A stretch of 24,190 nt of DNA from positions 1 through 24,190 of the forward strand of contig CAOQRA010000014.1 in assembly GCA_948512295.1 (NCBI GenBank), written 5' to 3'. This stretch comes from an uncultured Eubacteriales bacterium (lineage in GTDB: Bacteria > Bacillota > Clostridia > Christensenellales > UBA1242). Of this stretch, positions 15,001-19,925 are shown piece after piece. The translations under genes and the position numbers were made by a program. Numbering within the stretch: position 1 is the first letter of the stretch; each line of letters opens with the position of its first letter. The notes below the pieces were generated by a model. The model did not search any database. It had not been told where the DNA came from and saw nothing but the letters and a program-made list of their open reading frames with translations.

Positions 15001-18000
15001 ACGAGATGAATACAATATGCCGACAGCATTCTATGTAAAGAAAGACTTCGACTTTACCTACGTGCACAACTTTTTTGACAGTATTGATGGCTTAGATCAA
15101 GGAAACGACGAGAAAGATGAGATTAAACGAAAAATCACTGGAAACGCAGGCGCCAGCGCTAAGTCGATAACTTATACGACATACGTTGCCGAGCAGTTTG
15201 TTAATAATGATGGAGATGTTTATCAAAAAGCACTCGGAAAAAATACGATTCCGACGGGTGATAATTTTTCAAATATTAGAGCAGAAATTCTTGCTCCAAC
15301 TCCATGGAAAAAAGATAGAGACGTAATAATAAAAGGTAATAAGTATTTAACCTCTGATTTCAGCGGCGACAAAATTGCAAGTGTAATTAATAATGCTACA
15401 ATCTATTCCTTTGAATTGAATGGTTTAGAGCTGCCGTATGGGAAAGCCGAGAATTACACCCTGACTTTGGACGGTGTAGCGGATGACGGCTCTGTTCAGT
15501 TTTTCATAACAAGTATTAAGGTCACAGATAATAAAGTTTCGCTAAATGTTACAGCCTACAGTTTGGATGTCGAGAATAGCGAAAAGAAGGTAATAACTGA
15601 AAGCTCAATTATTAAGGTTGAGTTCAATAAAGAGATAACAGAAATTGTCGATTTAAGTGACCTTGCATATTCTTACTATGAAACTGACGATGAATATCCT
15701 CAGGGCACAATCTTGTTTGAAGACAAAAACGATTTATTCAACTTCTTAAAACAGAGTAATGTTGCTCAAAAGTATGGCTATATCCCGCGTATCATATGGA
15801 CGAAAAATGAGCAAAACGAGTCAGTATTCTCTGTAAAATATTACGGAACGCAAATCTTGGAAGCGTCTTTAAATGGCAAAACTATTTATCTAGTTTATGA
15901 TTCTGTCAATAATATGGTGGAATATATACCAAATGTAGTAATATTGCAAGAGAATGAAAACTTAGAAACATATTTTGACGTTGTAAAAGATGAAGACGAA
16001 AATATTAAAAGTTTGACTTTGAAGACTAATGCTAATGCAAATACTGAAGCTTTAAGACCATCAGATTTCGCTGACAAGAACCTTACTGTAAAATACAATA
16101 TTGTTGGAAGAGATGACCAAGAAATCAATATAAAATATTCTAATAGTAGTGCGACAAATGATACGTTTACCAATCCAAATACTGGCGAAATAGAGATTTC
16201 AGCACCTAACAACAATGAGTATAACGAATCTGAAAATTTCGGAAACATAATTATTGGCGACAACGGTTCGGCCGTGACTGATTCTATTACATTAAATACG
16301 GTCAATAGGTCAGACGTAAACTCGGTAAGCAAAACGGCAAAAACCGACTTCAGTGGGCTTGTAGAGCCTATTGAAACGGCAGACGGCGAGGGCGGAGAAG
16401 CGCCAGAAATACCAAGTGTATTAAAAATCAAACTGGGGAATATTGAAATATTAAGTGATTCAAACTTAGTTGCAACCAGCGTTACATTAGGCGGAAAAGA
16501 GTTTGTGTGCAGTTATGATATAGACACCAAATTATTGACTTTGACTTATACTGGCGAACTGGCGGCAGACGCTTATGCGGACATTCAAAGTGAACTTTCT
16601 ACAAACTTAACTTTAGAAAATTGCACATGGGCGTATACTTCTACAAGCCAAGAAAAGGATTTGTATAGTTTTAGCTATAACATTTCAATCACCGGCGACA
16701 AAGCTATGACTTTTGTAAATAATATGTATGACGGCAGCGCATGGTCAGGGTTGAATGACATTGAAATTGACGGCGTGAACTTAATTGCAAGTGCAGCTGG
16801 CGGCGTATTGACTTTCACAGCCGAAGGCATAACTTTGGATATGATCAATCAAATCAAGGCAGAGCTTGACAGTATCGCTCTCACATACGATAGCCTTACT
16901 TACTCATGGACATCCCCTACAAATGTCGATAATTGGATTGCCGGATATGTAAACTTTGACGGTAATGTTTGGTCAAAAGACTCAAATGGTGCTTTGACTG
17001 AAGGGCTGAACAGAGCGGAAAATAAATTTAGTTTGACAATGACAAATCAAAATGAAAGCCAAGCAAAAGCAAACATAAGCGTTGACTATGCATATCAACT
17101 TGTAGACTTGGATGATTTTAGTAAGGATTTAACTTTTAAAGTTTATGAAACGAAAACGTTGTCATCTAATGGTATTATTGATGCTAATATCAAATATTAC
17201 TATGAAGACTTCAGTTTTGAAAGTTCAAAATACCAAGGAGTCGATATTTACAAATATCAAGAGAAAGCATCTACTGATACGGCTAAAACTTATACTGTCA
17301 CGTACTCCGAGGCGTTGAAAGCTGTGTTAGAAGAGACCTTTGGAGGCGTGAAGCTGTATATAGGGAATATATCTGCCTCTTATACTGCCAAAACGACATA
17401 TACAAAAACAATTATAGAAGCAGAAATTAGCGCGAAACAAGATTACTATGTCGAGGTAGAAACGAATTTCGGCGATTCTACAAAAACTACGTTCTACGCT
17501 GAAGAAACAGCCAAAAGATTTTCTTATGAAATTTCAAACCAAACTGAGACCAAAACATTAAGCGCTACTGCATATCCTTTCTTTGATTATAATTTTAACG
17601 GCAAAGACTATATTGATAATATCAGCTCTTTCAATATTAATATAAGCTTAATAGTTGATAGTAAAACGACATTAATGAAAAAAAATGAAGATGGGACTTA
17701 TGAGATTTTAGAAGAAACTATACTAAAGGATGATGTCTATGTTTTTAATAAATCCTATGCCGATATTATAAAAGAGACAGACCCTTCAGTGCTTGAAAAA
17801 GATTACACCTTTGTGAAAGAAGAAACTTTAAAAGAGGATTATGTAAAAGATGGAAAAGTTATTGCAAAGGCTGGAGATACAATAAAGCAGCTAACAACGT
17901 ATACTAGCTATATGAAAATATTTAAATTTCAAAAAATAAAGGATTCTGCCCCCGATAAGGATAGATATAGGTTCTATTACAATTTGTGTGGCGAGTTTAG

Positions 18001-19885
18001 GTCAAGCGCTACAGTTACAGAGATGAAAGGTGACGAAATTGTCGATACAATGACAATATATTCAACCATTTCATTTGATGAGATTCTATACAATATGCCG
18101 AAAAATGACACGGTTAATATGCCCGCAAGTGGAAGTCAATCGCCAAACGGCATTGATGGAGATATAGATTATACTATCTATGACGAAAAGGGGCATGAGC
18201 TTAATAATCAGCCTGAATCGCTAGAATGGATGTATAAACCAAACGGCAATAACAAGCTAACGCTGCAAGGGGTACAGCAAGGTTCTATGACTAAAAAAAT
18301 AGCGGCTTTTAACAAGAGTGACGATGAAAAATATCCAGTCATATTATTTAGAAATATCAACTTAGGCAAAATTGTGTCATTCGGATTTGATACTCAAATT
18401 TACGGAAATGGTTATACTCTTTCATATTATTCCAATCAGTTTGTCCTACCAAGCTTAGTTGAAAGTGGAAAGGGATATCAAGGATTATTTACAAATATTG
18501 AAAAGACCGGCATGATTCTTGATACAAACTTCGCTTCGCAAGTAAACAATAATGTCGCAAATTATGCTTCGACAGTGGCTTACAAAAATGAAGGAACTAT
18601 TAAAAATGTAAATGTCTTTGGGAATATTAGAATAAGACAAAATTCCAATGCCGCTGGACTAGTAAACGAGAACAGTGGAACTATAGAAAACATCTCCATG
18701 TTTACAAGTATTAGGTCTACTAATGCAAGCACAAACCTCTCGGCGTTTATCAATACTAATATAAAGAACGTTATTGGGGAAGTTAATTTAGGCGGCGTCA
18801 TTGTGGCGGCGAATGGCCGCAGAGGGACGTCAAAAGGAAACACTACGGCTACATATACATGGTCTGGCGGAGGTGGTGGAAAAGCCCCTAATTTAAACAA
18901 ATTTCCATTTGATGATGAAATGCAGAATATTGAATTTGGCCAACTCAATCCGTCTTCACCACCTAATGCACAACTCGGCTACGGAATGGATGGCGATGCT
19001 GGTGGCGCAGGCGTAGATGGCGGCAATATTAAATTATTGGGTGACAGCAATATAGAAGGCCTGGATTTTAACGTCCAAGGAGGAATATTTGTTCCCGGAC
19101 GCGGCGGCAACGGCGGCGCAGGAGGCGTTGGTGCAAATGGAAGAATTGAAAACTACAATTCTGCATATAAAACAGCCAATGTAAACGGCGGCAACGGCGG
19201 CGTGGGCGGCAAGGAAGGCGCTAAAGGTTGGGTTTATACTTATGGCACTACTAAATCAGATTCTGAGGAAGTTACGTCAATCAGTCATGCATATTCAGAA
19301 AGTATAGCCGGCTCTGCAGGCAGTGGCGGTATGCACGGATGGATTTTGCCGACAGAAGTGAGAGGATCTGAAAAAAATAGAGCAAGAGGTTATATTTTGT
19401 TTGGCATAAACATCAATAAATTTATAGAATTTTCGAACTTGAACAGTGGACAGCCTGGAAACATAGATAAAATTGATAATAAGAATGTAATATATGACTT
19501 ATGTCAGACTACACATTCGGGCAAAGCAATTAAAGGCTGGAATTTGAGATATTATACGCGAAATGGAAGAGGGTATATATTTAAAATACATAGCGGATGG
19601 AGGAGTTGGGGCTATGATTGTGCTAATGCTGAAGATTTTCCGATTGATAAATTTCAAGTTAAACAAGCTTTGATATCATTGATGTTTCCTAATTGTTCAA
19701 TAAAAGACGAAAGAGGTGATGCTGGTCAGGCACAGCAAGAAATAAATAATGATTATCGTCCAAACGATGAGGATAGTGATGGTGATAGCCGAAAAGTTGC
19801 AGCATTTGTATATTGGCAGGATTTAAACAATAGAACTTATGATAAAACAGAAATGTTCTCAGACAAATGCAGCGAATGTAAATGA
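95..19885 (+). CDS. Giant multidomain surface lipoprotein with Ig-like and GLUG-type beta-solenoid blocks (6,596 aa)
   Basis: This ORF is uninterrupted for 19.8 kb and ends in TGA. The start is fixed by the AAGGAGG 4 nt upstream and by the signal peptide, with basic residues K2 and K3, a hydrophobic core and the lipobox L20-S21-A22-C23. The mature protein should be diacylated on C23 and held on the outer face of the membrane. Residues 24-1050 look like consecutive bacterial-Ig-like (Big_2-type) beta-sandwiches. GLUG-type blocks, with repeats such as VGGIAGKNSGNIDNV, lie at about 1055-1415, 2201-2640, 2675-3340, 3350-4550, 4555-4925 and 6033-6233, with Ig-like stretches between them. A glycine-rich island (about 6250-6415) and an aromatic, Cys-containing tail ending CSECK close the protein. 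I saw no HExxH, LPXTG or SLH motif. GLUG repeats are known from M26 IgA peptidases and surface proteins, so adhesion or a structural role is inference. The gene is monocistronic. Confidence 0.93.
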   Translation: MKKFWMGFISMMVLLTGGILSACGQNEISIELNETHKEICLNDDSSHEVSVTAKVNGVDEGKVSVSSSYENIASASVAYNSITGANVITIKGVSEGNAEIVVTSNFDSSVRSVISVTVYSNITSMTQKDEDLQDGKSNLFALRGQWNNLNAAQLLDIKPINARKNITYKPKEGQEGITIEGDKLFVSPSYNQDFATITAVSDTGIEADITLAIIAQLDASTLTMEYSASESQHFEPLAGQKIQIVPNITSDLNYSAYIRFKFATMAGVDAEPKVFLSTVEDDGNISITRKSVSSEGGYTTYIYEVKAAQGKEALNATFDAYFEVGYNDYNHSVRSQDFKIACYEKVNKMNIYNDEGQDITFATQTIYTSYAFMYGAKYQIELLPTSVINATGKFKISVDYSSISNSILNGYRINENTLQFYYREKTGTITPVRMKNTGSGMTFISDDSALPYGSELYILADANLPSQLTDVKVSFTSCDNETIQVQNVHFNLYKSAANLEFGIKDDAHVMLSTTGQSTVTKTFSLEGQTSIEGLYVETRGEGFTASNPVETAHSDKNVTFQITFKVNANSIGVTRECSYFIKHRNGLSSEEFDVSLFLPLTEARVEYDNSSSAVTKSEHKGQLYVVDSEGRLIQANSNAVGLSNLLVQSGSSVPIEMFTNLVNGHYADRRVSFKYLDYETFKAEDDSYTIDIFNSLGADAIFQLANATKSTHLSMSENSLITTNNTGHSYVVISFRGLSESGSEVTYVRIIKVENYVAASQFTPSPSYSELYAYDSVGSDNFDETIQKVTIRLSDLPLSYNKILEHYSFELSSSANSQNTLKGKIVGNNSVEFDNGLLSLSHIILSDTSISFTVNALSTLGQQSVTSYLTVSYHNDELKDNIYRSCVVTVRIINADRVEKVTWENYQTQGLYFEVGEETPQILVFSTLPNNVKNYQLTYIPTDINGNSGVSNFVNIQKLGQDGEVSISSKVGMQGYIFVLPTDAINQDRISYYVLENGVQVQKSIESSRIYEFYTSSEFNKAYFINNNQQSIYFSNIICQVPVTIANGSSEELAYRIFTESEFKKIQTDKYYRVMRSLNLSNWTSFESLDGGIFGDNQDIAINLQGASLVKENRGLIKDLIFMGSVRGGGFIAENNSGNIINVSIDVQVVKDGFIASTLQSDDQFVGGIAGKNSGNIDNVKVLGLNIIQTSTVALADGQKRNLGGIVGLNNGGQIKNARFEIYNFAEDCNSIVGAEYVGGIIGQYNGGQVENVFIYDYTLSKDATQSNLRGAENSVGAIIANATASVVLKNSFAVVGNFDPVGDLNGNYLNFIGYISYYDASVEDENGYVSKFYNNSGNASDTATNSAFISSGKSFLSYVNGGKAHLLNFYQDEALGSVEDFKIAEKVVTQVGNYYKALQNGEKRGLLFYYGVPTYDYELMNEQERIELESLNTISFAQLFGKENAKLLVISSSDSRILQVSGRNLIIKSTGEVRITIYSRQNFETSETIDLDIVYALSNLEARRSGSNVSIIDKQELNVQKGKSISVLYNFEHAYIRLGTRGNNYKMLENDFDLKTDPFEIGAAEVSWQQTGKLNFTYTASFDSVKTEFTHFVSLNGYSDSVNQTLSKFFKREYSIVPFAGAIEIGGNVSEVAITPSIVGDITITLKTAQQDDKLTPSLSMMHAALDQPITAIEHQENTNLWIFDDKIRVEILEDINNLNQASVNNLYTYRFTVKVSVTENYRGLIDSDKHFKLTLASDAQVVSQDVSIKVTSQEFTNVTALNFRVENTLYGNVDGQNRTYYTINKNTSSILAPGSSSILKVDINPSFAYYDHLSIEYSGSDIAGALRIDFLKLSNEKFYVDTSSSIEDKENGLIVYPSNHQQLYFKLWASNLIEKDLNLTITIKFFAANSNEPITFIKYFLNISYMQEPQILVDGHSTAILAKGQTAEVRIVVPYDYDMEISSIITENIKYGITLSEKIKEEETAGSRVYVYKLSAKVDATLNDGGLGVFNIRATVRRVINGVEEVKHAYAIVNLVDFKIDNNNIKVENSDNDKFTTHLGIYRPLNFEYPLLPEEYSYDSSNQDSVAAYEKIQANIKYFKEHRYFADSDSQYYINYTRDEAGNPTNTPYKMYQLIKFHASNDQWISIYDGSNFITAGGYLEFNYDEVSNSISVKGLNQTPSATPLQFKLMTYVQAGNHYYEYEYLFNIEVQVYSDEDTPLLIDSEEKFYQMANGNPQNYILMKDLTLTEHTPFDTKNIASFDGNGYTINIQSFNLQPANTKNLDLALFKNVAASTTLKNVRVNLQNGGQMTIDLANKWTQVQVAGFAISNEGIITNCEVVAFGSNGNNRGINVKYIRGQGTSETIYITDTSTWTSQIAGFVISNSGSITNSRVGGSSITTIGETKYASDGSVIGFIKEEENLNNFYINGQGNIAGFAIDNSGTIAASFIANFGMYNESNSSSMSTSGFVKNNSGKVLTSYAEGVSNNQLVYERTGSSLKSKLGIIAGFVEINNGSISDTYSNILISNSSEDQQSYLASGFVYSNKGNIENSLSVSQVASLKYSQMNFSGVSSKGVLLANGEYINCYYYSQNNAADLDTTEENYNTGALRLKTLENEEQMYGFIFSSTSSSVDGIWTRGNSVSKVPRLIEPDNISFSNRYRVDIEEEPGRYVLPYSTMYVGGNAQPVMYGSASNPIIIRTAQEFVSVTGTSKSDYIKAYFTESSVSGTYRLVSDLDLSELLTEDNDTVSLPSTKKAFNGRLYGNGFAIKNLSIASSENDFSFGLFASIESIDMKKPVSSALVTNVNIELKKVSSAKTNLVGGLAGFVRDASIININMSNDKDAIVEGLNFVGGVSGFAFGNSKFKNVNVDAPNIIAHRLVTNGSEDNNVLSASKVANLRGFIINDIGNSVITNTSTNNLMSVITRIDGCSYAGGIIGFADIFGDGEATIVNYVYKEKIDISENDLIRLRVTTSANVQAQVVGGLFGFTGAHTDIKDIGIILNDTMASVLSRITSTKYYAGGLIGQSLSSVMQAFAQYNSDIQENIENNLSNYYSGNTTLDRGGVNIFRTDDLGKNLSQVAVGGLIGMANSGKLMVSYSKLNVISLDASFVGGLIGKVNTAQADLFYINDGIDEVETKYYINEVYATGDVRAKTRAQNSSDNFAAGGFIGRAEVGSLIVIKAANSVNFVSLYNYEYDVNYIAEQLKNEKNNEKNEEYSFNNINVYSILGSFDGGRGTDVITFMQAREKIQDENVSTEARPNITVGSVKVYNTSILNLANEVKIEAFEGADTLAEKDVNGSYVNNEGKLADTFGIPSISNYQSIEIGYHDTYGVFLGTHLWERANWNHSEGNLYPTIRFSLTVPEFIYLDAYETGENSIANFFDAIESKPDIEVRVRGRLAENSDEVGHIDLASYMAKYGRGAIDGFKGTLKGEYGENKVSSTNKAAYIVNGWGDERPAIVLDQPLFNNTTDGLLISDVTFKYINRNNVGSGNHVTLYSSTDGDIQTSFSGALINGNMQGGTLNAVTMEFYTNKESGASNTINLKGTDVGLVASRINDSDIVGLNIYIKDILNTETFLNTSAQANVGLVAGVVVAGDENRDHNFEGINIISAVSNDSNLSPLITATNAKNIGGYFGSVILNTNIESEENKTDIKNINIGFGQIAINKYDVDNPSQWRTGNIVETSNRYNISSNAENVGGYIGNASYVRRITLETDPDIENFVLANTQFIIGANVTNLNVGGFIGSYSSGDELSLKPNTINALNIKSRVIIQTGSTDNNEEKPTNNVVNLGGLVGKSTSPVKIENICTQFGADSASSQESPINGNDYLNDYRNKLNLDNGYDFKAIFVKGNANVGGIIGHAENTFTYKNSVEAAFNEQSDAVKNFVIALKALNELNMGGLIGKADNETNISASAEAKLTSRAVLYGQGKTANIGGLIGTQDCITKTQNDSTFGGLKINDNNSLGESTSIEFLGEIYTSSNANIGGIVANTTLSNKTSAQAASGQIAINNTSFGGAIKVFKATSKNFNIGGTIGNMGGTGDANIYSISMQNNSNYGDVFMLTSYGNLTYGGLVANGAKVTAGGISNNYILTTINNQFLNSGDTINAVFGSIKFDGGTCSNNYYNHAVCLSSDNQAIDAGYEIPYGTSNTGGYNTGHDGFTGANNNKTGLAEKIASNVKFTGENNKKGEKLNPIKLEKTIDDSNEGLDKAIFNGMTYYYYDGSSIKFDAQFASKLDNIAIIGETYQMSIELNKDTNFIGEMSGCSFISGFVANLANKFEVDTSNEKEEKKIPSYGGLVGQMTSGTIYAVGVTGSMDIGGTAQLTLGGLVGQMTSGLIKESLTDVYMLYRAAENGQTAAVVGNAKGGIITHSYAVGTVECYIDSCIDGFSIGGVTVRNSYSTVNLVWHDYTSSTTADESTDKITMFRDVKAETQSSIYYDKHVNGGSVKGNGIAKTTVQILERDEKEGIFTDGNGWAQNLRYNYSYPTRKYNYLQLSSLFERGNNAATNEESARGIKSFEYSRLSHFETSNLQSNNNSTETKYVQDYFFAIPNAGIWANHSFSEYPNAILRNDLYMDYLVEVNTKESLKNNCEQKRPTKQISLDGQGHRIYNYIGQTTKNNIGPKYYGALFNSLAKGSEVINLDILNATVKDSGVLANQATNSFFSNITLSGNFTTNGDCAGGLLGKVIDDANSGENSHTSLCSIMSNLNVKGTSTSYGGIVGQVNGIDSSRAIIIKYCVNNGPIVITGKSLKVGGIAGQTSNAKILYSYNTSSVLANFTAATNSNSTNYGGGIVGCSEENTYIDHCLNSGLVYVGNKQETQIQYAGGIVGYMKGAKNDNNRVQYCINEGSVQALAENGDFEVRGIEDESSASSGALYNKITFGIYQTSSINVYANSIGAQNGSAIECEDGDNHNSSEDGDNHNYNYNSSTDIIANGAGFVKDKPIWKAVYNAPSIYGDLKSYGNGFQRHIYIPKKSQYSDINEDLAGRIFEMSRDEYNMPTAFYVKKDFDFTYVHNFFDSIDGLDQGNDEKDEIKRKITGNAGASAKSITYTTYVAEQFVNNDGDVYQKALGKNTIPTGDNFSNIRAEILAPTPWKKDRDVIIKGNKYLTSDFSGDKIASVINNATIYSFELNGLELPYGKAENYTLTLDGVADDGSVQFFITSIKVTDNKVSLNVTAYSLDVENSEKKVITESSIIKVEFNKEITEIVDLSDLAYSYYETDDEYPQGTILFEDKNDLFNFLKQSNVAQKYGYIPRIIWTKNEQNESVFSVKYYGTQILEASLNGKTIYLVYDSVNNMVEYIPNVVILQENENLETYFDVVKDEDENIKSLTLKTNANANTEALRPSDFADKNLTVKYNIVGRDDQEINIKYSNSSATNDTFTNPNTGEIEISAPNNNEYNESENFGNIIIGDNGSAVTDSITLNTVNRSDVNSVSKTAKTDFSGLVEPIETADGEGGEAPEIPSVLKIKLGNIEILSDSNLVATSVTLGGKEFVCSYDIDTKLLTLTYTGELAADAYADIQSELSTNLTLENCTWAYTSTSQEKDLYSFSYNISITGDKAMTFVNNMYDGSAWSGLNDIEIDGVNLIASAAGGVLTFTAEGITLDMINQIKAELDSIALTYDSLTYSWTSPTNVDNWIAGYVNFDGNVWSKDSNGALTEGLNRAENKFSLTMTNQNESQAKANISVDYAYQLVDLDDFSKDLTFKVYETKTLSSNGIIDANIKYYYEDFSFESSKYQGVDIYKYQEKASTDTAKTYTVTYSEALKAVLEETFGGVKLYIGNISASYTAKTTYTKTIIEAEISAKQDYYVEVETNFGDSTKTTFYAEETAKRFSYEISNQTETKTLSATAYPFFDYNFNGKDYIDNISSFNINISLIVDSKTTLMKKNEDGTYEILEETILKDDVYVFNKSYADIIKETDPSVLEKDYTFVKEETLKEDYVKDGKVIAKAGDTIKQLTTYTSYMKIFKFQKIKDSAPDKDRYRFYYNLCGEFRSSATVTEMKGDEIVDTMTIYSTISFDEILYNMPKNDTVNMPASGSQSPNGIDGDIDYTIYDEKGHELNNQPESLEWMYKPNGNNKLTLQGVQQGSMTKKIAAFNKSDDEKYPVILFRNINLGKIVSFGFDTQIYGNGYTLSYYSNQFVLPSLVESGKGYQGLFTNIEKTGMILDTNFASQVNNNVANYASTVAYKNEGTIKNVNVFGNIRIRQNSNAAGLVNENSGTIENISMFTSIRSTNASTNLSAFINTNIKNVIGEVNLGGVIVAANGRRGTSKGNTTATYTWSGGGGGKAPNLNKFPFDDEMQNIEFGQLNPSSPPNAQLGYGMDGDAGGAGVDGGNIKLLGDSNIEGLDFNVQGGIFVPGRGGNGGAGGVGANGRIENYNSAYKTANVNGGNGGVGGKEGAKGWVYTYGTTKSDSEEVTSISHAYSESIAGSAGSGGMHGWILPTEVRGSEKNRARGYILFGININKFIEFSNLNSGQPGNIDKIDNKNVIYDLCQTTHSGKAIKGWNLRYYTRNGRGYIFKIHSGWRSWGYDCANAEDFPIDKFQVKQALISLMFPNCSIKDERGDAGQAQQEINNDYRPNDEDSDGDSRKVAAFVYWQDLNNRTYDKTEMFSDKCSECK
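3257..4340 (+). other. GLUG-type beta-solenoid block 1 within the giant lipoprotein
   Basis: Residues about 1055-1415. The block opens with a cap-like 'YYRVMRSLNLSN...GIFG' segment, the form that precedes GLUG repeats in many surface proteins. The repeats FVGGIAGKNSGNIDNV, NLGGIVGLNNGGQIKNA and YVGGIIGQYNGGQVENV follow, about 35 residues apart, then a decayed SVGAIIANATASVVLKNS. Each repeat has the GG-hydrophobic-x-G turn followed by an 'x-I-x-N-V' strand. The last part, to about residue 1415, is less regular. Block boundaries were placed by eye. Confidence 0.75.
6695..8020 (+). other. GLUG-type beta-solenoid block 2 within the giant lipoprotein
   Basis: Residues about 2201-2642. It starts with a textbook cap, 'YILMKDLTLTEHTPF' followed by 'FDGNGYTINI'. 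Six variant repeats use AGF or SGF in place of GG-x-x-G: VAGFAISNEGIITNCEV, IAGFVISNSGSITNSRV, IAGFAIDNSGTIAASFI, SGFVKNNSGKVLTSYA, IAGFVEINNGSISDTYS and SGFVYSNKGNIENSLS. It closes with an end-cap-like 'GIWTRGNSVSKVPRLI'. All six copies share the variant turn, which makes this block a subfamily distinct from the other blocks in the protein. Confidence 0.75.
8117..10110 (+). other. GLUG-type beta-solenoid block 3 within the giant lipoprotein
   Basis: Residues about 2675-3339. The cap reads 'TYRLVSDLDLSELL' and then 'FNGRLYGNGFAIKNLSI'. At least eight repeats follow, including VGGLAGFV, VGGVSGFA, AGGIIGFA, VGGLFGFT, AGGLIGQS, VGGLIGMA, VGGLIGKV and AGGFIGRA, with long insertions between some of them. 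A lysine/glutamate/asparagine stretch (LKNEKNNEKNEEYS, about 9649-9690) breaks the solenoid. The block ends in the cap-like 'LWERANWNHSEGNLYPTI'. Confidence 0.75.
10150..13740 (+). other. GLUG-type beta-solenoid block 4, the longest, within the giant lipoprotein
   Basis: Residues about 3352-4549. The opening is atypical and lacks the clear 'DLDL...GNG' cap, although 'HIDLASYMAKYGRGAIDGF' may be a diverged version. About thirteen repeats follow, many preceded by Asn: NVGLVAG, NIGGYFG, NVGGYIG, NVGGFIG, NLGGLVG, NVGGIIG, NMGGLIG, NIGGLIG, NIGGTIG, then YGGLVGQMTSG and LGGLVGQMTSG. Two end-cap-like segments, 'GWAQNLRYNYSYPTRKY' and 'GIWANHSFSEYPNAIL', suggest that two shorter solenoids may be joined here. 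Confidence 0.7.
12905..13027 (+). repeat. Near-identical 30-nt direct repeat in the giant gene
   Basis: The 30 nt at 12905-12934 and 12998-13027 differ at one base and both encode GGLVGQMTSG. The copies are 93 nt apart, which is 31 codons and one solenoid repeat. Elsewhere in the gene, GLUG copies agree only at the protein level, so this pair looks like a recent one-repeat duplication or gene conversion. Confidence 0.85.
13757..14870 (+). other. GLUG-type beta-solenoid block 5 within the giant lipoprotein
   Basis: Residues about 4555-4926. The cap is 'QISLDGQGHRIYNYIG' followed by 'YYGALFNSLAKGSEVINL'. Repeats are AGGLLGKV, YGGIVGQV, VGGIAGQT, GGGIVGCS and AGGIVGYM. Most are followed by 'h-x-Y/H-C-x-N' strands (IKYCVNNG, IDHCLNSG, VQYCINEG), so cysteines recur at the same register on successive rungs. 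This is the block closest to the canonical GLUG motif. Confidence 0.8.
14744..14809 (+). repeat. In-frame tandem duplication with a 6-nt microsatellite expansion
   Basis: Unit 1 is 27 nt (14744-14770) and encodes EDGDNHNSS. Unit 2 (14771-14809) repeats it exactly but carries 12 extra nt in its middle, two further copies of an ATAATT hexamer, and encodes EDGDNHNYNYNSS. All length changes are multiples of 3, so the reading frame is kept. The pattern fits recent replication slippage in an exposed loop of solenoid block 5. Confidence 0.9.
16478..16923 (+). repeat. Two tandem diverged Ig-like modules in the C-terminal part of the giant lipoprotein
   Basis: Residues about 5462-5519 (VTLGGKEFVCSYDIDTKLLT onward) and 5555-5610 (IEIDGVNLIASAAGGVLTF onward) align over roughly 55 residues. 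Shared positions are a G after the first strand, 'LT-F/L-T', a helix-like 'I-x-S/A-E-L', and a final 'TWAYTS' or 'YSWTSP' strand. The DNA is no longer similar. This module type is unrelated to the GLUG repeats and I do not recognise its family. Confidence 0.6.
18190..18790 (+). other. GLUG-type beta-solenoid block 6, short, within the giant lipoprotein
   Basis: Residues about 6033-6233. The cap is 'VILFRNINLGKIVSFGF' and then 'IYGNGYTLSYYS', followed by 'YQGLFTNIEKTGMILDTNF'. Two recognisable repeats follow, 'STVAYKNEGTIKNVNVFG' and 'AAGLVNENSGTIENISMF'. It runs directly into the glycine-rich island. Confidence 0.7.
18853..19342 (+). other. Glycine-rich island near the C-terminus of the giant lipoprotein
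   Basis: Residues about 6253-6416 contain GGGGGKAPN, GDAGGAGVDGG, PGRGGNGGAGGVGANG, NGGNGGVGGKEGAKG and GSAGSGG, separated by ordinary strand-like segments. The local base composition rises in G and C because of GGC-rich codons, which stands out against the AT-rich gene. The GGxGG clusters resemble the glycine-rich loops of other bacterial surface proteins. Whether they form polyglycine-type helices or flexible linkers cannot be seen from sequence. Confidence 0.7.
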
Positions 19886-19925
19886 GGCTAAAGTATCACA
19901 TTTGACTTATATGCGTGCTTTACAA

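Noticed and set aside
17678..17685. A8 tract inside the giant gene as a phase-variation switch
   Set aside because: Runs of seven or eight As are expected by chance in an AT-rich 20-kb gene, and nothing else marks this one out.
95..19885. Giant protein as an M26-type IgA protease
   Set aside because: GLUG repeats accompany M26 peptidases, but I found no HExxH zinc motif by eye, so no enzymatic call is made.
19700..19885. Sortase or SLH anchoring at the C-terminus of the giant protein
   Set aside because: The C-terminus ends CSECK without LPXTG, hydrophobic segment or SLH repeats. The lipobox is the only visible anchor.
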